A stretch of DNA of 62,659 nucleotides from positions 1-62,659 of the forward strand of contig JABCPU010000388.1 of the NCBI GenBank assembly GCA_016800925.1, written 5' to 3'. Of this stretch, positions 1 to 9,719 are shown piece by piece. Under the pieces are notes generated by a model, which did no database searches, was not told the origin of the DNA, and saw only the letters and a program-made list of their open reading frames with translations. Position 1 is the stretch's first letter. Each line of letters opens with the position of its first letter. The position numbers and the translations under genes are program-made. Source of the stretch: Suillus spraguei (lineage: Eukaryota; Basidiomycota; Agaricomycetes; Boletales; Suillaceae).

Positions 1-1
1 C

Positions 2-322
2 CGAAGGCCCCGGGATCCATCAACCGAAGCCGAGAGTGATACCGACAGTGAAACTCATGACAAGGAGGATGACATTGATGATGACTCGGCTGATGGTCGA
101 TCCCCACTGAAGAAACCCAGACAAATAGCACACCCATCTTCAGCACCCAAGGAGACAGAAGTTCCATGTTCAATGCCGGAGCCTCGCCCGGCCAGGCCGG
201 CCAAGGCAGGTGCACTTTTGACATCACGGATGGGCGACCTCCTGGCCGGATCACTGAGGAAGTGGAAGAGAGGAACGCATCGCCGGAACCAAGGAGTATA
301 CAGGCAAGAAAGCTGTCATTGA
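2..322 (+). pseudogene. 3' end of an unknown charged ORF, cut by window edge
   Basis: An open frame enters from the left edge and ends at TGA 320-322. It encodes an Asp/Glu-rich stretch followed by Lys/Arg-rich segments, with no domain I recognise. From about 300 the next frame continues with a basic Ser/Thr/Arg tail ending at TAA 405-407, so the true C-terminus may lie there after a frame break or intron. The start is outside the window. Nothing here shows a function, and the composition fits the low-complexity nuclear-type proteins common around fungal repeats. Confidence 0.3.
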
Positions 323-528
323 ACCATCCGCAAGGACCACCCGGAGTAAGTCTCAAAAGCCGGTAGAGAGTACACTTCGAGTAACCAGGGCAAGGGGAAG
401 GAAATAATGTACATATACCAAACTGCCCCCATGTTTACCACATTTTCATCATTTGTCACACTTCTTAAAACACAGTGTCCCACTTCCAAAATGTTGAATC
501 CTAAGCACCGAGTTCCGGACGTATCCTG

Positions 529-901
529 ATCACCGAGTTCCGGACGACTCCCGATCACCGAGGTCCGGCACCCAAGTATCAATCATTGGTAGTTGGTATT
601 AGAGATTAGGGTTTGTGCATCATCTAAAATACATTGGAACTGTCATTGATATACATGAAAAATTCAGTGGTTCACATGATTTAAGTATGTGAATGAAAAT
701 CCAAATATCACGAAACCCGATCACCGAGTTCCGGATGAATCCCAATCACCGAGCTCCGGACCCCGGGAATCAATAATTGGCTGTTGGAATGGGACAATTG
801 GGTGTGTGCATCATCTAAAATCAATTGGAAATGTCATTGTTATACATGAAAAATTCAGTGGTGAACATGATGTAAGTATGTGAATGAATATCCAAATATT
901 T
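529..901. repeat. Two direct copies of a ~180-bp CCGG-containing repeat
   Basis: Copies at about 529-709 and 720-901 share the order: paired 'caccgagttccgga' cores, then 'gtgcatcatctaaaat', then 'atacatgaaaaattcagtgg', then 'aagtatgtgaatgaa'. They look roughly 80-85% identical by eye. The second copy ends where the minus-strand gene at 900 ends. The 410-530 stretch before them holds no gene but has another 'caccgagttccgga' core. Confidence 0.7.
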
Positions 902-1914
902 ACATATGGGGTTGATCATCACACTTTTCAATGAGGGTATCTAATACAAGCAGCAATTCAGAGCTCATCTGTTTGGCCCTTTGCAACCTCCGGAGGTCCA
1001 TATCAGCTCTTCTGAGTTTGTCGGATGTGTCAGCCCAAGCCACTCGGAATGGTCGGTCGGCCTCGAGGAGTTGATGTACGGTAGGCTCCGGAAGATGGCC
1101 ATGACGCTGTTGGTAATGGTCCAGGCGATCCAGAATTGATTCAACTTCAAGAAAATTAGCAGAAGATACATGATGAACAATTAAATACTCACATTCTGTT
1201 TGATCATATGACCCTAGGGGCATGAACTCCCTAAGCATGGCACGCAGGTCTTCATTGCTGAGTTCCGGTATGGGGGACTGACATTTAGGAGGTGTTGCAT
1301 GTGCTTGGGACATCACATCAACAATAAAAATGAGATTGTATGAGTGAACTCACCTGGAATTGCTATTCCTGGGATAGCCGGAGCATCAGTCTCAACATCA
1401 GCACATTCCGGTGCTTCATCACAATCAATAAGATCATCATCAGGCCCTAGGTACAAGTCCGGATCGTTGAACAAAGGCAGTTCCTCAGGCTGAGCCGGGC
1501 ATAAATGATCTGGATGGATTGAATGAACATCCACAGTTGGACTATCTAAAGGTGAAGTGAGAAACCTACCAGAAACTGCATCCAAGACATCCGGAACACC
1601 TGATGACCCAGAATCATAGTCGATCTCATCATCCGGCCCAAGGTATACATCTTCACTTGGATCTAATAAATGTCCAGTCAATTGTAAGATATACTCAAAG
1701 CAACACATACCTGATGAAATCCGGGACTCAGTCTCATCATCCGGCCCAAGGTATACATCATCCAGTGCATCTGGTCCATCTCCGGTCAATTGAGAGCTGT
1801 ACTGAAAGCACAACATACCTAGTGAAATCCGGGACTCGGTTGATCATCCACATCCATTGAGTTGTATTCAGTGACCGGAGGTTCATAAAATCTGACTGCT
1901 GGTTGAGATCTCAT
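900..1914 (-). CDS. YLGPDD-repeat hypothetical protein, two exons
   Basis: Function unknown. Exon 1 runs from ATG 1816 to 1354 and exon 2 from 1303 to a TAA at 900-902. The 50-nt intron 1353-1304 has GTGAGT and AAG ends and keeps the phase. Exon 1 is acidic and carries three copies of an element around YLGPDD(E/D); the first two are also repeated at DNA level with a CFxY...QLTG stretch. Exon 2 is rich in Leu/Arg/Gln and probably helical. An ATG at 1914 opens a short MDVDDQ-type segment in another frame that would join with a one-base shift, so the true start may be there. The gene is head-to-head with the one starting at 2133. I recall similar paired hypothetical proteins from Boletales genomes, but cannot confirm it. 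Confidence 0.55.
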
Positions 1915-2132
1915 GATGTCTGATCAACTGATCAAACTGATTGATAACTGATAACTTCGAAGTTCAACACATGGCTGGCAACGGCCGAAAGTTGAACCAC
2001 GACCAAACAAAGACAAACAATCAACGCTTATCAAGATTGTCCTTCAATTGTCTGGTTTCTTTTGAAACTTCATCCAAGTGATCACAGATTTCAAACTTAT
2101 CTCAAGCTTTTCACATCTTTCAAGTCAATCCA

Positions 2133-4265
2133 AATGTCTACTTCAGTTGAAACCTCTTTGGCCAGTCTCAAGGCAACCACTGCTCAGATTGTGGGCATCA
2201 TCGCCGGGGCTCGGCTCATGCCTGCCGGCACTGGCCAAGCCCACCTTGCTCTGACAGCACAAGTCACTAATCTTGTGGTAAGTACCATTCATGTGTTAAT
2301 TTTACTTTTGGTTTTTCTAAGATCTGGGTAGGCTGAGATTGTCCGGGAGCATGAGAAAGGGCCTTACATGCCCGGCATCATTGCATCCTGCTCCAAGGAG
2401 TTGATGAGAGTCAGGTCCATGACTCCCCGGGTGTGGCCCAACTGGCACAGCATCGGTCATGACGACCCCCGGGTGTTGAAACACTCCTGGCGCAGCAAGA
2501 TTCGCGCCTGGGAGGCGTTAGGTGACCATTCAGGTGATCTCCCTGTCATGCCTAACCCTTCCATTGGCCCAATCACTGTGGACCTTCCCTCCCCACCCGT
2601 TATCGCCAGCAATGTCGCTGGTTCTTCCACCCATGCCACCTCCGAGCTCCGGGACAAAGGAAAAGGTAAGGCGGTTGTTGCTGACCCAGAGCCGGAGGTG
2701 GAAGGGAGCAGGAAGAGGAAGTCCCCCATGATGTCCAGACACTCTTCCTCACCTCCGAAGTCGGCCAAGAAGGGTCGCAAGCGGGTCAAGGCAACTCGCC
2801 ATGTCAAGCAGAATGTGCTTGTGGAGTCGGAAGATGATGAAGACACAATTGTTCAGGTATGTCGTCCAGCTCATTGTTTCATTCTCTCAATTTTCTGTAG
2901 CCTATTTCGAGTGGAGTGCCGGCGCTCAACGTTCCCCGGCCTTCCACAATTGGTGTAGGGACGCCTCATTCCCCTCGTTCACCACGTTCCCAAGAAGCAA
3001 TTGTTTTGGTCCTGCTTCAGTAAGTAATATTTAGTTGTCCGGCACTTGGAAAAATGCTTATATATCATCAGCTCATTGCCGGCAGTCCACCCAAGGTGAT
3101 GGTGAGTCATCATTCTTTGTCCGGACCTCCCGCCTGTACTTACCCATTGTCAGGCCACCTCCGGCAGTCGTCCGGAGGTTGTCGAGACCCCCAGGCAATG
3201 TCCAGCACTCCGGCTCAGGAACCTGCAGTCATGGATACAGGTGATATTCTCATTCCCGGCCCAGTGAGTACTCTAAATGAATTCCAATGAGTCCATCAAC
3301 TAATGGAACCCACAGAACAACCCCTGCCATTATTGCACCCAGGAGAAGTGGCCCTGCGCCACTCGGTTGGACAGGAGGACCCGTGCCCCATGTTTTGTCG
3401 TGCGTCCACTGCGCCACCAAGAAGATCAAATGTGTCCCAGCATCCATGGGATCCCCGCCAAAACGTATTCGAGGGAAGTCAACCACCCGGCAGGCTCGCT
3501 CCAGGACACCTTCCAGAGCACCCTCCAATGCGCCGGCTGCCTCGCAGTCCAAAGCCCGAACTCGCAGTCAATCTCGTGGCCCCTCTGGCACTCCAGCTGT
3601 CCCTGCTGTTACCACACCCAAGGCACAGTCCCGTGGGGCAGCAAGACAATCACTGCCCCCAAGACACCTGCACCTGCATCAGCTTGTGAGTCACCCCAAT
3701 TGTCTATGACCATCTGACCTTATCTTTCACTTAGCTATTCCGTCTTCAAGCGCCCCAGTGCCTCGTCCGGCACTCGATGTGCCCATGCCGGATCTCCATT
3801 CCATGGCAATTGCGATTCGGATGGTGCCGCTCGAATTGCTCTTCTTGAGCTCGTGTGGCGGAGCAGGATGGTAAGATTGATACCCTGCAACGCCTCCATG
3901 AGGGCCTTCGTCGCAAAGTCATGGACCGGCACCCTTCATTTCCACTTCCCGACTCTCCTGTCAATGCAACCTTTTTGCTTGATCAATCCGTCCCCCTGGC
4001 CATCTCACCACTCCCATCTGCACTTGCTCCCCTCATTGACTTGGATATGGCAGGAATGGAGCCTCCATCTCCGAAAGTCCAGCCTGCATCTATCATTGAG
4101 GGTCTCATATTTGAGCTGAGCCAGATTCAGCTGAGGTCCACAAACGTCCGGCGAACTTGTGGACCAGATGATCCGGGCAACCTTGTCCCAGAATATGATT
4201 CTGATGATATGGATGTTGAGGTGAAGGTTGAACCCTCTGCTGATGAGGGTGAAATGGCTACATAA
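2133..4265 (+). pseudogene. Cys-cluster and coiled-coil hypothetical protein, frame-broken
   Basis: Exon 1 begins at ATG 2133 and ends at 2277; exon 2 is 2332-2856 and exon 3 is 2901-3019, all with clean GT-AG borders. After that the reading is less certain. Exon 2 has a charged, GKGKA/SRKRKS-type nuclear-like stretch. At 3319-3435 there is a Cys cluster: CHYCTQEKWPC (CX2CX6C), then RLDRRTR, then PC and CVHCATKKIKC. The two halves lie in different frames and would join if one T were missing from the TTTT near 3395. A Ser/Arg/Ala-rich linker follows. A Leu-rich coiled coil (about 3815-3930, ending LQRLHEGLRRKV) is again split by a one-base shift near 3852. The tail to TAA 4263-4265 is acidic. 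The cluster resembles fungal Zn-binding DNA-interaction modules, but this is inference. Either a decaying gene or base-call errors would explain the breaks. Confidence 0.5.
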
Positions 4266-4299
4266 TTGTAGGTTCATAGATGTATATACAATGTTTGAA

Positions 4300-6060
4300 T
4301 GAATGTCAGTGCTGGATGCCAAGTCCGGACATCCGGAACTGGACAATGGAGATTCACAATTGATATTTCGCGACTTCCGGATATCCGGCTACCTGAAACA
4401 CAACACACAATTTAAAGAATTTGAAACATCTCTGTCGAGTTACCTTGTGCCGGGTGCCGGGTCACATTGTGAAACATATCATTCCATATATCTGAAGTGC
4501 CGAACCCCGGACCCCAGGACCCTGGAGTTGGGACTCATCACCATGTGACAGATATCGATCCACATATTTGATGTGCTGAACCCCGAACTCCGGCACTCGG
4601 GAGTTAGAACAATATGAGGCAATACAAAGATATTGATTTACACATGTTCAGTGCCGAACCCCGAACTCTGGCACCCGGCACTCGGGACTCGGGCCTTGGA
4701 ACTTATAACAATGTGAAAGATGTCGATGCACATTTTCTATCACTGACCCCCGAACCCCGGCACCTGCGAGTGAGAAACATGTGAGGCAATACCAAGATAT
4801 TGATTTACACGTGGGGAGTGCCGAACCCCGAACTCCAGCACCCGGCAGTTGGGAATCTGGACTCGGGACTCATAACCATGTGAAAGATATTGATCCACAT
4901 ATTTAACCACCCAACGCCGAACCCCAGCACCGGGAGTGAGAACAATGTGAGTCAATACAAAGATATTGATGTACACATGTTGAATGCCGAACCCCAACTC
5001 CGGCACCCGGCACTCGGGACTCGGGATGTGGTACTCATAACACTGAGACAGATATCGATCCATATATTTTCACACCGAACCCCGAACCCCGCCACCCGTG
5101 AGTTAGAACAATGTGAGGCAATACAAAGTTGAGTCCCGAATCACGATCACCGAGTGCTGGGTTACCATGTGAGGCAATACCATGATATTGATTTACACAA
5201 GTTGAGTGCCGAACCCCGAGCTCCAGCACCCGGGAGTGAGCACAATGTGAGCAACACCATGATATTTATTTACACAAGTTGAGTGCCGAACACCGAGTGC
5301 CGGGTGCCGGAGCTCGGGGTTCGGCACTCAACTTGTGTAAATCAATATCATGGTATTGCCTCACATTGTGCTAGCTCCCGGGTGCCGGAGCTCGGGTTCG
5401 GCACTCCACATGTGTAAATCAATATTATGGTATTGCCTCACATTGTGCTAACTCCCGGGTGCCGGAGCTCGGGGTTCGGCAGTCAAAACAATGTGAAAGT
5501 CCTCGATCCACATATTGTATGTGCCAAACCCCGAACTCCGGCACCCGGCACTCGGACTCGGGACTCGGGACTTGGTACTCATAATGTGAAAGATCTTGGG
5601 CAACATATTGTCAGTGCTGATCCCTGAACCCCGGCACCCAGCACTCGCCACTCAGAACAATGTGAGGCAATAGACACCTATTGATCCACACATTCTAAGT
5701 GCCGAACTCCAAACTCCAAAATATGGTAGTCTACTATTTAGGGGTTCGCAGTTCGGTACTCTGACTTTTGCACTTGAGACCAAAAACAATGTGAGGCAAT
5801 AAAATGACTTTGATCCACACATTTTGGTAGATATCTTTTTCATCTCAAATCTTGAATCTCGAGTGCCGAACCCCAAATCCCGAAATCTGGTAGTCTACAA
5901 TTTTGGGGTTCGGTCCTCGGGACTCAGACACATGTCAGGCAACAACAAAACTTTGATCCACACATTTTTGGTAGATGTCTGTTTTGTCTTGAATCTCGAG
6001 TTTCTAGTTTCTAGTTTCAGTACTCTGCACCTGCACCCGGCACTCAGCACTAGATGACTC
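4300..6060. repeat. Interspersed minisatellite of CCGG-rich units, ~100-110 bp period
   Basis: No gene is seen here. The stretch is built from repeats of a unit that alternates an AT-rich part ('gtgaggcaatacaaagatat' then 'tgatttacacatg') with a GC-rich part ('gtgccgaaccccgaactc', 'cggcacccggcactcgg'). At least ten units can be picked out between 4440 and 5720; beyond 5700 they decay into looser copies. Some units around 5300-5480 are inverted. Short ORFs on both strands here are by-products of the repeat. Confidence 0.75.
5168..5365. repeat. Long inverted repeat, 65-bp arms
   Basis: Positions 5168-5232 and 5301-5365 are reverse complements with a single mismatch, separated by 68 nt that contain further unit fragments. 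The switch of orientation lies inside the minisatellite: units left of 5300 read forward, and those from 5301 to about 5475 read in reverse. Confidence 0.85.
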
Positions 6061-6354
6061 CACACATGGACTTTAAATCTTTCACCTTGTGTGTTGTGTT
6101 TCGGGTGTCCGGTATCTGGAATTCAGGAAATCTCTAGTTTGCATCTCCAGTTTCGAGTTCCTGGATTCGGGACTTGGTACCCGGCACCCGGCACCTCAAT
6201 TATCGATGAATGTCAGACATGATGAATTCAGGTTTTTGTGCTTCAGGGTTTAGATTTTGGTGGTTGATGGTAGGTATATGCACTCATAGGGTGCATGTAT
6301 GCTATGTGTTTGATTCTCTGGTGGCTACATCAGCTGTACGTCTTTATGATACAT

Positions 6355-6770
6355 ATCTAGGCCCACCCGTATATGTAATATATTTTACCTCGGCCCACCC
6401 GTCTATGTAAAATTCCCCCACATCGGCCCACCCGTCTATGCAATAAATATTTTACTGCACCCTCGGCCCACCCGTATATGTAATATTCTCTCACCTCGGC
6501 CCACCCGTATATGTAATATTCTCTTACCTCGGCCCACCCGTCTATGCAATAATATTTGCCTTGCATCTCTCTTCAGCCCAGCTGTCTATAATATCCTACT
6601 CTACATACTACCCAGATGAGCCCACCCATCTCTGTCGGGGATTATATCCCCCTGGCCATCCATCAACATTAGAAATCATGTTTCCCTCGGCCCACCCATC
6701 TCTCCCGAAAATATAAGTCTCCCGGCCCACCCATCTCCATCGGAAATAATATTCCCCCTGGCCCATCCGT
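6355..6770. repeat. Tandem repeat with GGCCCACCCGT core
   Basis: About ten units of 35-55 bp carry the core 'cggcccacccgtctatgtaa' with variable AT-rich spacers, becoming 'gcccacccatct' towards 6600-6770. No ORF is supported. The 6060-6355 stretch before it is AT-rich and shows nothing I can name. Confidence 0.75.
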
Positions 6771-6994
6771 CAACATCGAGGATATACATAACCTCGGCCC
6801 ACCATCCGCTGGCCCGTCTTTGACGGGATATTATGTGGGTCGGGTGACCCGTATAGTACGGAGTTTGTCACTGAAGGGGCTCCAACATCGAGGATATACA
6901 TAACCTCGGCCCATGGTCCGCTGGCCCGTCTTTGACGGGATATTATGTGGGTCGGGTGACCCGTATAGTATGGAGTTTGTCACTGAAGGGGCTC
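6771..6994. repeat. Two 112-bp near-identical direct repeats
   Basis: Copies at 6771-6882 and 6883-6994 differ at only a few bases ('cccaccatccgc' against 'cccatggtccgc', and 'agtacgga' against 'agtatgga'). Each contains 'gtctttgacgggatattatg' and 'gggtcgggtgacccgtatag'. The second abuts the chromodomain remnant that starts at 6999. Confidence 0.85.
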
Positions 6995-6998
6995 AATA

Positions 6999-7160
6999 CT
7001 AGACAAACATGCGCATGGCCATGGATACCAATATCTCATTCGCTGGTGCAGATATGGTCCAGAAGCTGACATCTGGGTGTCAGGTCAGGAGCTTGAAGAA
7101 GACGATGCACTACAAGAGTACAACGCTATGCTGAATTCTTCAGAGGTTGGGAGGGTGTAA
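6999..7160 (+). pseudogene. Ty3/gypsy integrase chromodomain remnant
   Basis: A 53-codon open stretch ending in TAA 7158-7160 reads YLIRWCRYGPEADIWVSGQE in its core. This is the aromatic-cage pattern (Y-L-I-R-W...G-Y-G-P-E...W) of the chromodomain at the C-terminus of fungal chromoviral integrases, which in that family binds modified histone H3 and guides insertion. Everything upstream (gag to integrase core) is missing, replaced by the 112-bp repeats. It is a dead fragment. The identification of the chromodomain is secure; the element family is not known. Confidence 0.75.
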
Positions 7161-7537
7161 GCTGACTGCTTACCACATCAGTCATGTGTCTGTTTGGATT
7201 GCTTATATCACCGCTTTTGGCCTTATGTATGACCAGACTCGGGTCTCTTACATACCACCATCTGCTCATCTGTATCATGCCTAATAAACCTATGGTTTTG
7301 TCCTGTCATTTCTCGTTCTATTCGCTTAGTGTTTCCCGCTGCCATCATGGCATGTTTCCATCCTGGCCTGCTTATCAATTGACGCTAGCACAGAGCATAC
7401 ATACAGAGTCGACCGAAGGGGTGTCTTTGTATGACATATGCAATAGCCATCCCTAGCACAGACACATTCACAGCAGACTAAGTAGTAAGCAACAAAGCCT
7501 GGTCTCCACAAATCTGACAACTGACCATGCAATGGAA
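7161..7537. other. No gene seen
   Basis: This stretch lies between the chromodomain stop and the target duplication of the solo LTR at 7543. It may be 3' sequence or LTR of the same gypsy remnant, but no polypurine tract or terminal TG/CA pair could be fixed. Short ORFs have no recognisable features. Confidence 0.4.
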
Positions 7538-7542
7538 CGATG

Positions 7543-8111
7543 TGTCATATACCATACTTCTAATCTCAGATCCGACCATATCCGTCCGGTCCACAGATCT
7601 TGTCCGGACCACCCATCCGAATGTACTCACTTCTCGCACCTTAACTCCCTTGTGTACATCTGCGTCTATCTCCTTTCGTCATTTCTCCTGCTACCGGTAC
7701 TCTGGCTGTTTATATTTCCGTCCTGTGTTACTGATCCGTTTCCTGTGTTCATTTCCGATTCATGCTTACTGATCCGCTGTGCATTAACTAATAGACTTCC
7801 GCTACACTTCGTACATAGCCCTCGGTCCCGGACTTGCTGATTATCCGTCTTAGATACTTACAGTATATAAACCACTTGTAGATCTCCGTAGAACCTTAGT
7901 TCAAATATCATCTTAGATTCTACTCATTCTGCCTCCTCCGAACTTGAGCCACTCTCCGCTTTAAGTCACCTTCCGAGACTTAGGATTGATTCCTATAGTC
8001 TATACCTCCGACTCTATCTTCGATAAGGGGCATTACTCAAGAAAGGGGCACAGTGTACGAACTGAGGCCAAAGCCCTTCGGATCTCTCTACCCTTGAGTA
8101 CAGTCTTAACA
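7543..8111 (+). mobile_element. Solo LTR, family A, copy 1
   Basis: The 569-bp block starts TGTCATATACC and ends TTAACA, flanked by a perfect 5-bp target duplication CGATG (7538-7542 and 8112-8116). A TATATAA box at 7864-7870 sets the plus orientation. It is homologous over most of its length to the reverse complement of 43047-43815 but lacks about 200 bp near its right end, between 'ctatcttcg' and 'ataaggggc'. No internal retrotransposon sequence is attached. An LTR-LTR recombination product is the simple explanation. The ORF inside it is not a gene. Confidence 0.9.
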
Positions 8112-8141
8112 CGATGTCATCTCCTGCATTTGCATGCTCCC

Positions 8142-8965
8142 TGACTTGTCTTGGTTTCTCCTACCTCCCCTGTTCTCTGACCTCCAGAAAGCCACTCAAG
8201 AAGGTCCTGTTATCATCATGATAGCTAGTCAGTACAGCTGCGATGCCTCGATTGTCCTGAGTGATCAAAATCCTATCCACATTCCAATTGATATCATGCG
8301 GACTGAAGTCTCCAAGTTGTCCTCCACCCTCACACACCATTTTGGTTGTTTCGATTATCAGAAAAAACTTGTGGGCATCCTCCGCAAGCTTTGGTATGAT
8401 ATTGTTGACCCTGTTGTCCAAACCCTTATGGTGCCGAATGTCCACCCTGGCTCACGCATCTGGTGGTGTCCCACCACTGGATTCACTTTGCTTCCTCTAC
8501 AGGCAGCAGGACCCTATAAAAGGGAGGGAGATAACTTGCCACAGATCTACATCTCATCTCATACCCCTACTTTGGTGACACTCATCCGTGCGAGAAAACA
8601 AGTTTCTCGAGATTCATCTTCGCAACATTTTGTTGCTATTGGTAGAGGCAACCCGGTAAAAGGAAGGGTGCTCGAATGTGTTGCTCCTGAGCTAGCCGTT
8701 GTAGCTGAGCATCTTAAGCCGGTCACGTCGCCCTTCACATCACTTGAGGACAGTGACATAACAGTGCAGGGTGCACTCGATGCACTAAACCATAACCAGT
8801 GGCTCTACCTGGCCGATTTGAATGCCAAATCGACAACGACCATTTGAATCTACATTTTCCATGCGCGACGGAACATTGATGATCAAGGATATCATCCGAT
8901 CCAACTGGCGAAACTCAGAGTTTGCATTCTTGTTGGCTTGTCACACTACTGTAGGCGATGAGAAG
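8142..8965 (+). pseudogene. CHAT-domain (caspase-like) pseudogene, copy A
   Basis: One long frame (to 8847) followed by a shifted frame (to about 8965) encodes a CHAT-type C-terminal region, related to the copies at 20575 and 27433. CHAT domains are caspase-like proteases with a His/Cys dyad, usually found behind repeats in fungi. The His site (ACHG in the family) is destroyed by a rearrangement near 8812-8830, while the Cys motif FLLACHTTVGDE survives near 8930. Homology stops abruptly at about 8965, where an antisense P450 fragment begins, so the CHAT C-terminus is lost. The solo LTR lies directly upstream. Clearly non-functional. Confidence 0.75.
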
Positions 8966-9128
8966 ACCTCTATCGAGGAGCTTCCAGAATGAAAGCTTGA
9001 ACCTGAACAAGCTGCGGCTAGTACTCGAAAGTGGGAGCTGCAGTACGAGGTCAGTCAGTTTTGAGCTACAATGAGTTTTACCTGCATACAGTTCTTGTTG
9101 CCAACCACAGCTTTCAATTCCTCGTGTA
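8966..9128 (-). pseudogene. P450 fragment, part 1 (copy 0)
   Basis: Matches the minus-strand P450 copy at about 29462-29640: the exon carrying the K-helix (ExxR) region and the start of the next one. It begins at the fusion point with the CHAT pseudogene. It is cut at 9128 by the copia element, whose target duplication GTGTA is 9124-9128. The heme-binding exon is missing. Confidence 0.75.
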
Positions 9129-9363
9129 TGTTAGTTGTGTGACTTCGCACTTAATTAGTTCAAGGACTTTCAGGACTTTCAGGACTTTTAGTACACTTTC
9201 GAGACATTGAGGACACTTCAATGACCGCACTTTTGAGACACTTTAAGGACATTACCATGATAGGCATTGTTTACATTTATTTACATAACCTCATCCATAG
9301 TCCAAGTTCATAGTCTTATATGCCTTGTGCATTGACTCTAAACTCTCAGCTTGACTTCAAATA
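9129..9363 (+). repeat. 5' LTR of copia 1
   Basis: 235 bp, starting TGTTAGTTGTG and ending CTTCAAATA. It contains a tandem 'aggactttc' motif with one more unit than the 3' LTR. The end dinucleotides are TG and TA rather than TG and CA. Confidence 0.9.
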
Positions 9364-9380
9364 GGTTATGAGCCCTGCGC
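9364..9380 (+). other. Primer binding site, initiator-tRNA half-molecule type
   Basis: GGTTATGAGCCCTGCGC directly follows the 5' LTR. It is complementary to the anticodon stem-loop region of eukaryotic initiator tRNA-Met (GCGCAGGGCTCATAACC), not to the tRNA 3' end. That matches the half-tRNA priming known for Drosophila copia. The same 5' part occurs after the other copia LTR at 33294. Confidence 0.7.
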
Positions 9381-9719
9381 TTTAGCAGCCCAATCTACCA
9401 CCAGCACCACCAACCTACCACTCGCCCTAAACTGCTCCTACCTGGTTCCCCACCCTTCGAAGGCCTAAGGAACCCATTGGAGAGAGTTGTGTTGAGCTTT
9501 TGGGTTACTGTGTTGAAAGATTGTTGGAAGTTCATTGTCTTTGGACGACATAGTCCGCATTTTTGCTCCTCTTGCCTCCTACATGCACCAGCCTCCCCAC
9601 CATTATTCCCTAGCTTTCTTTCGCTGAAAATCAGCAAAGACTGCTATTACCTCGAGTTCTACCAAGCCCATCCCCTTACTTTGTCCCACTCCTGCCCTGC
9701 ACCACTGCCCACCATTACC

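Noticed and set aside
4740..5651. Several ORFs with RTPAPGTR / HIVLTPG motifs
   Set aside because: Products of the CCGG minisatellite in different frames.
7527..7840. ORFs also seen in antisense at 43492-43865
   Set aside because: Both lie in the family A LTR; their similarity reflects the shared LTR, not a gene.
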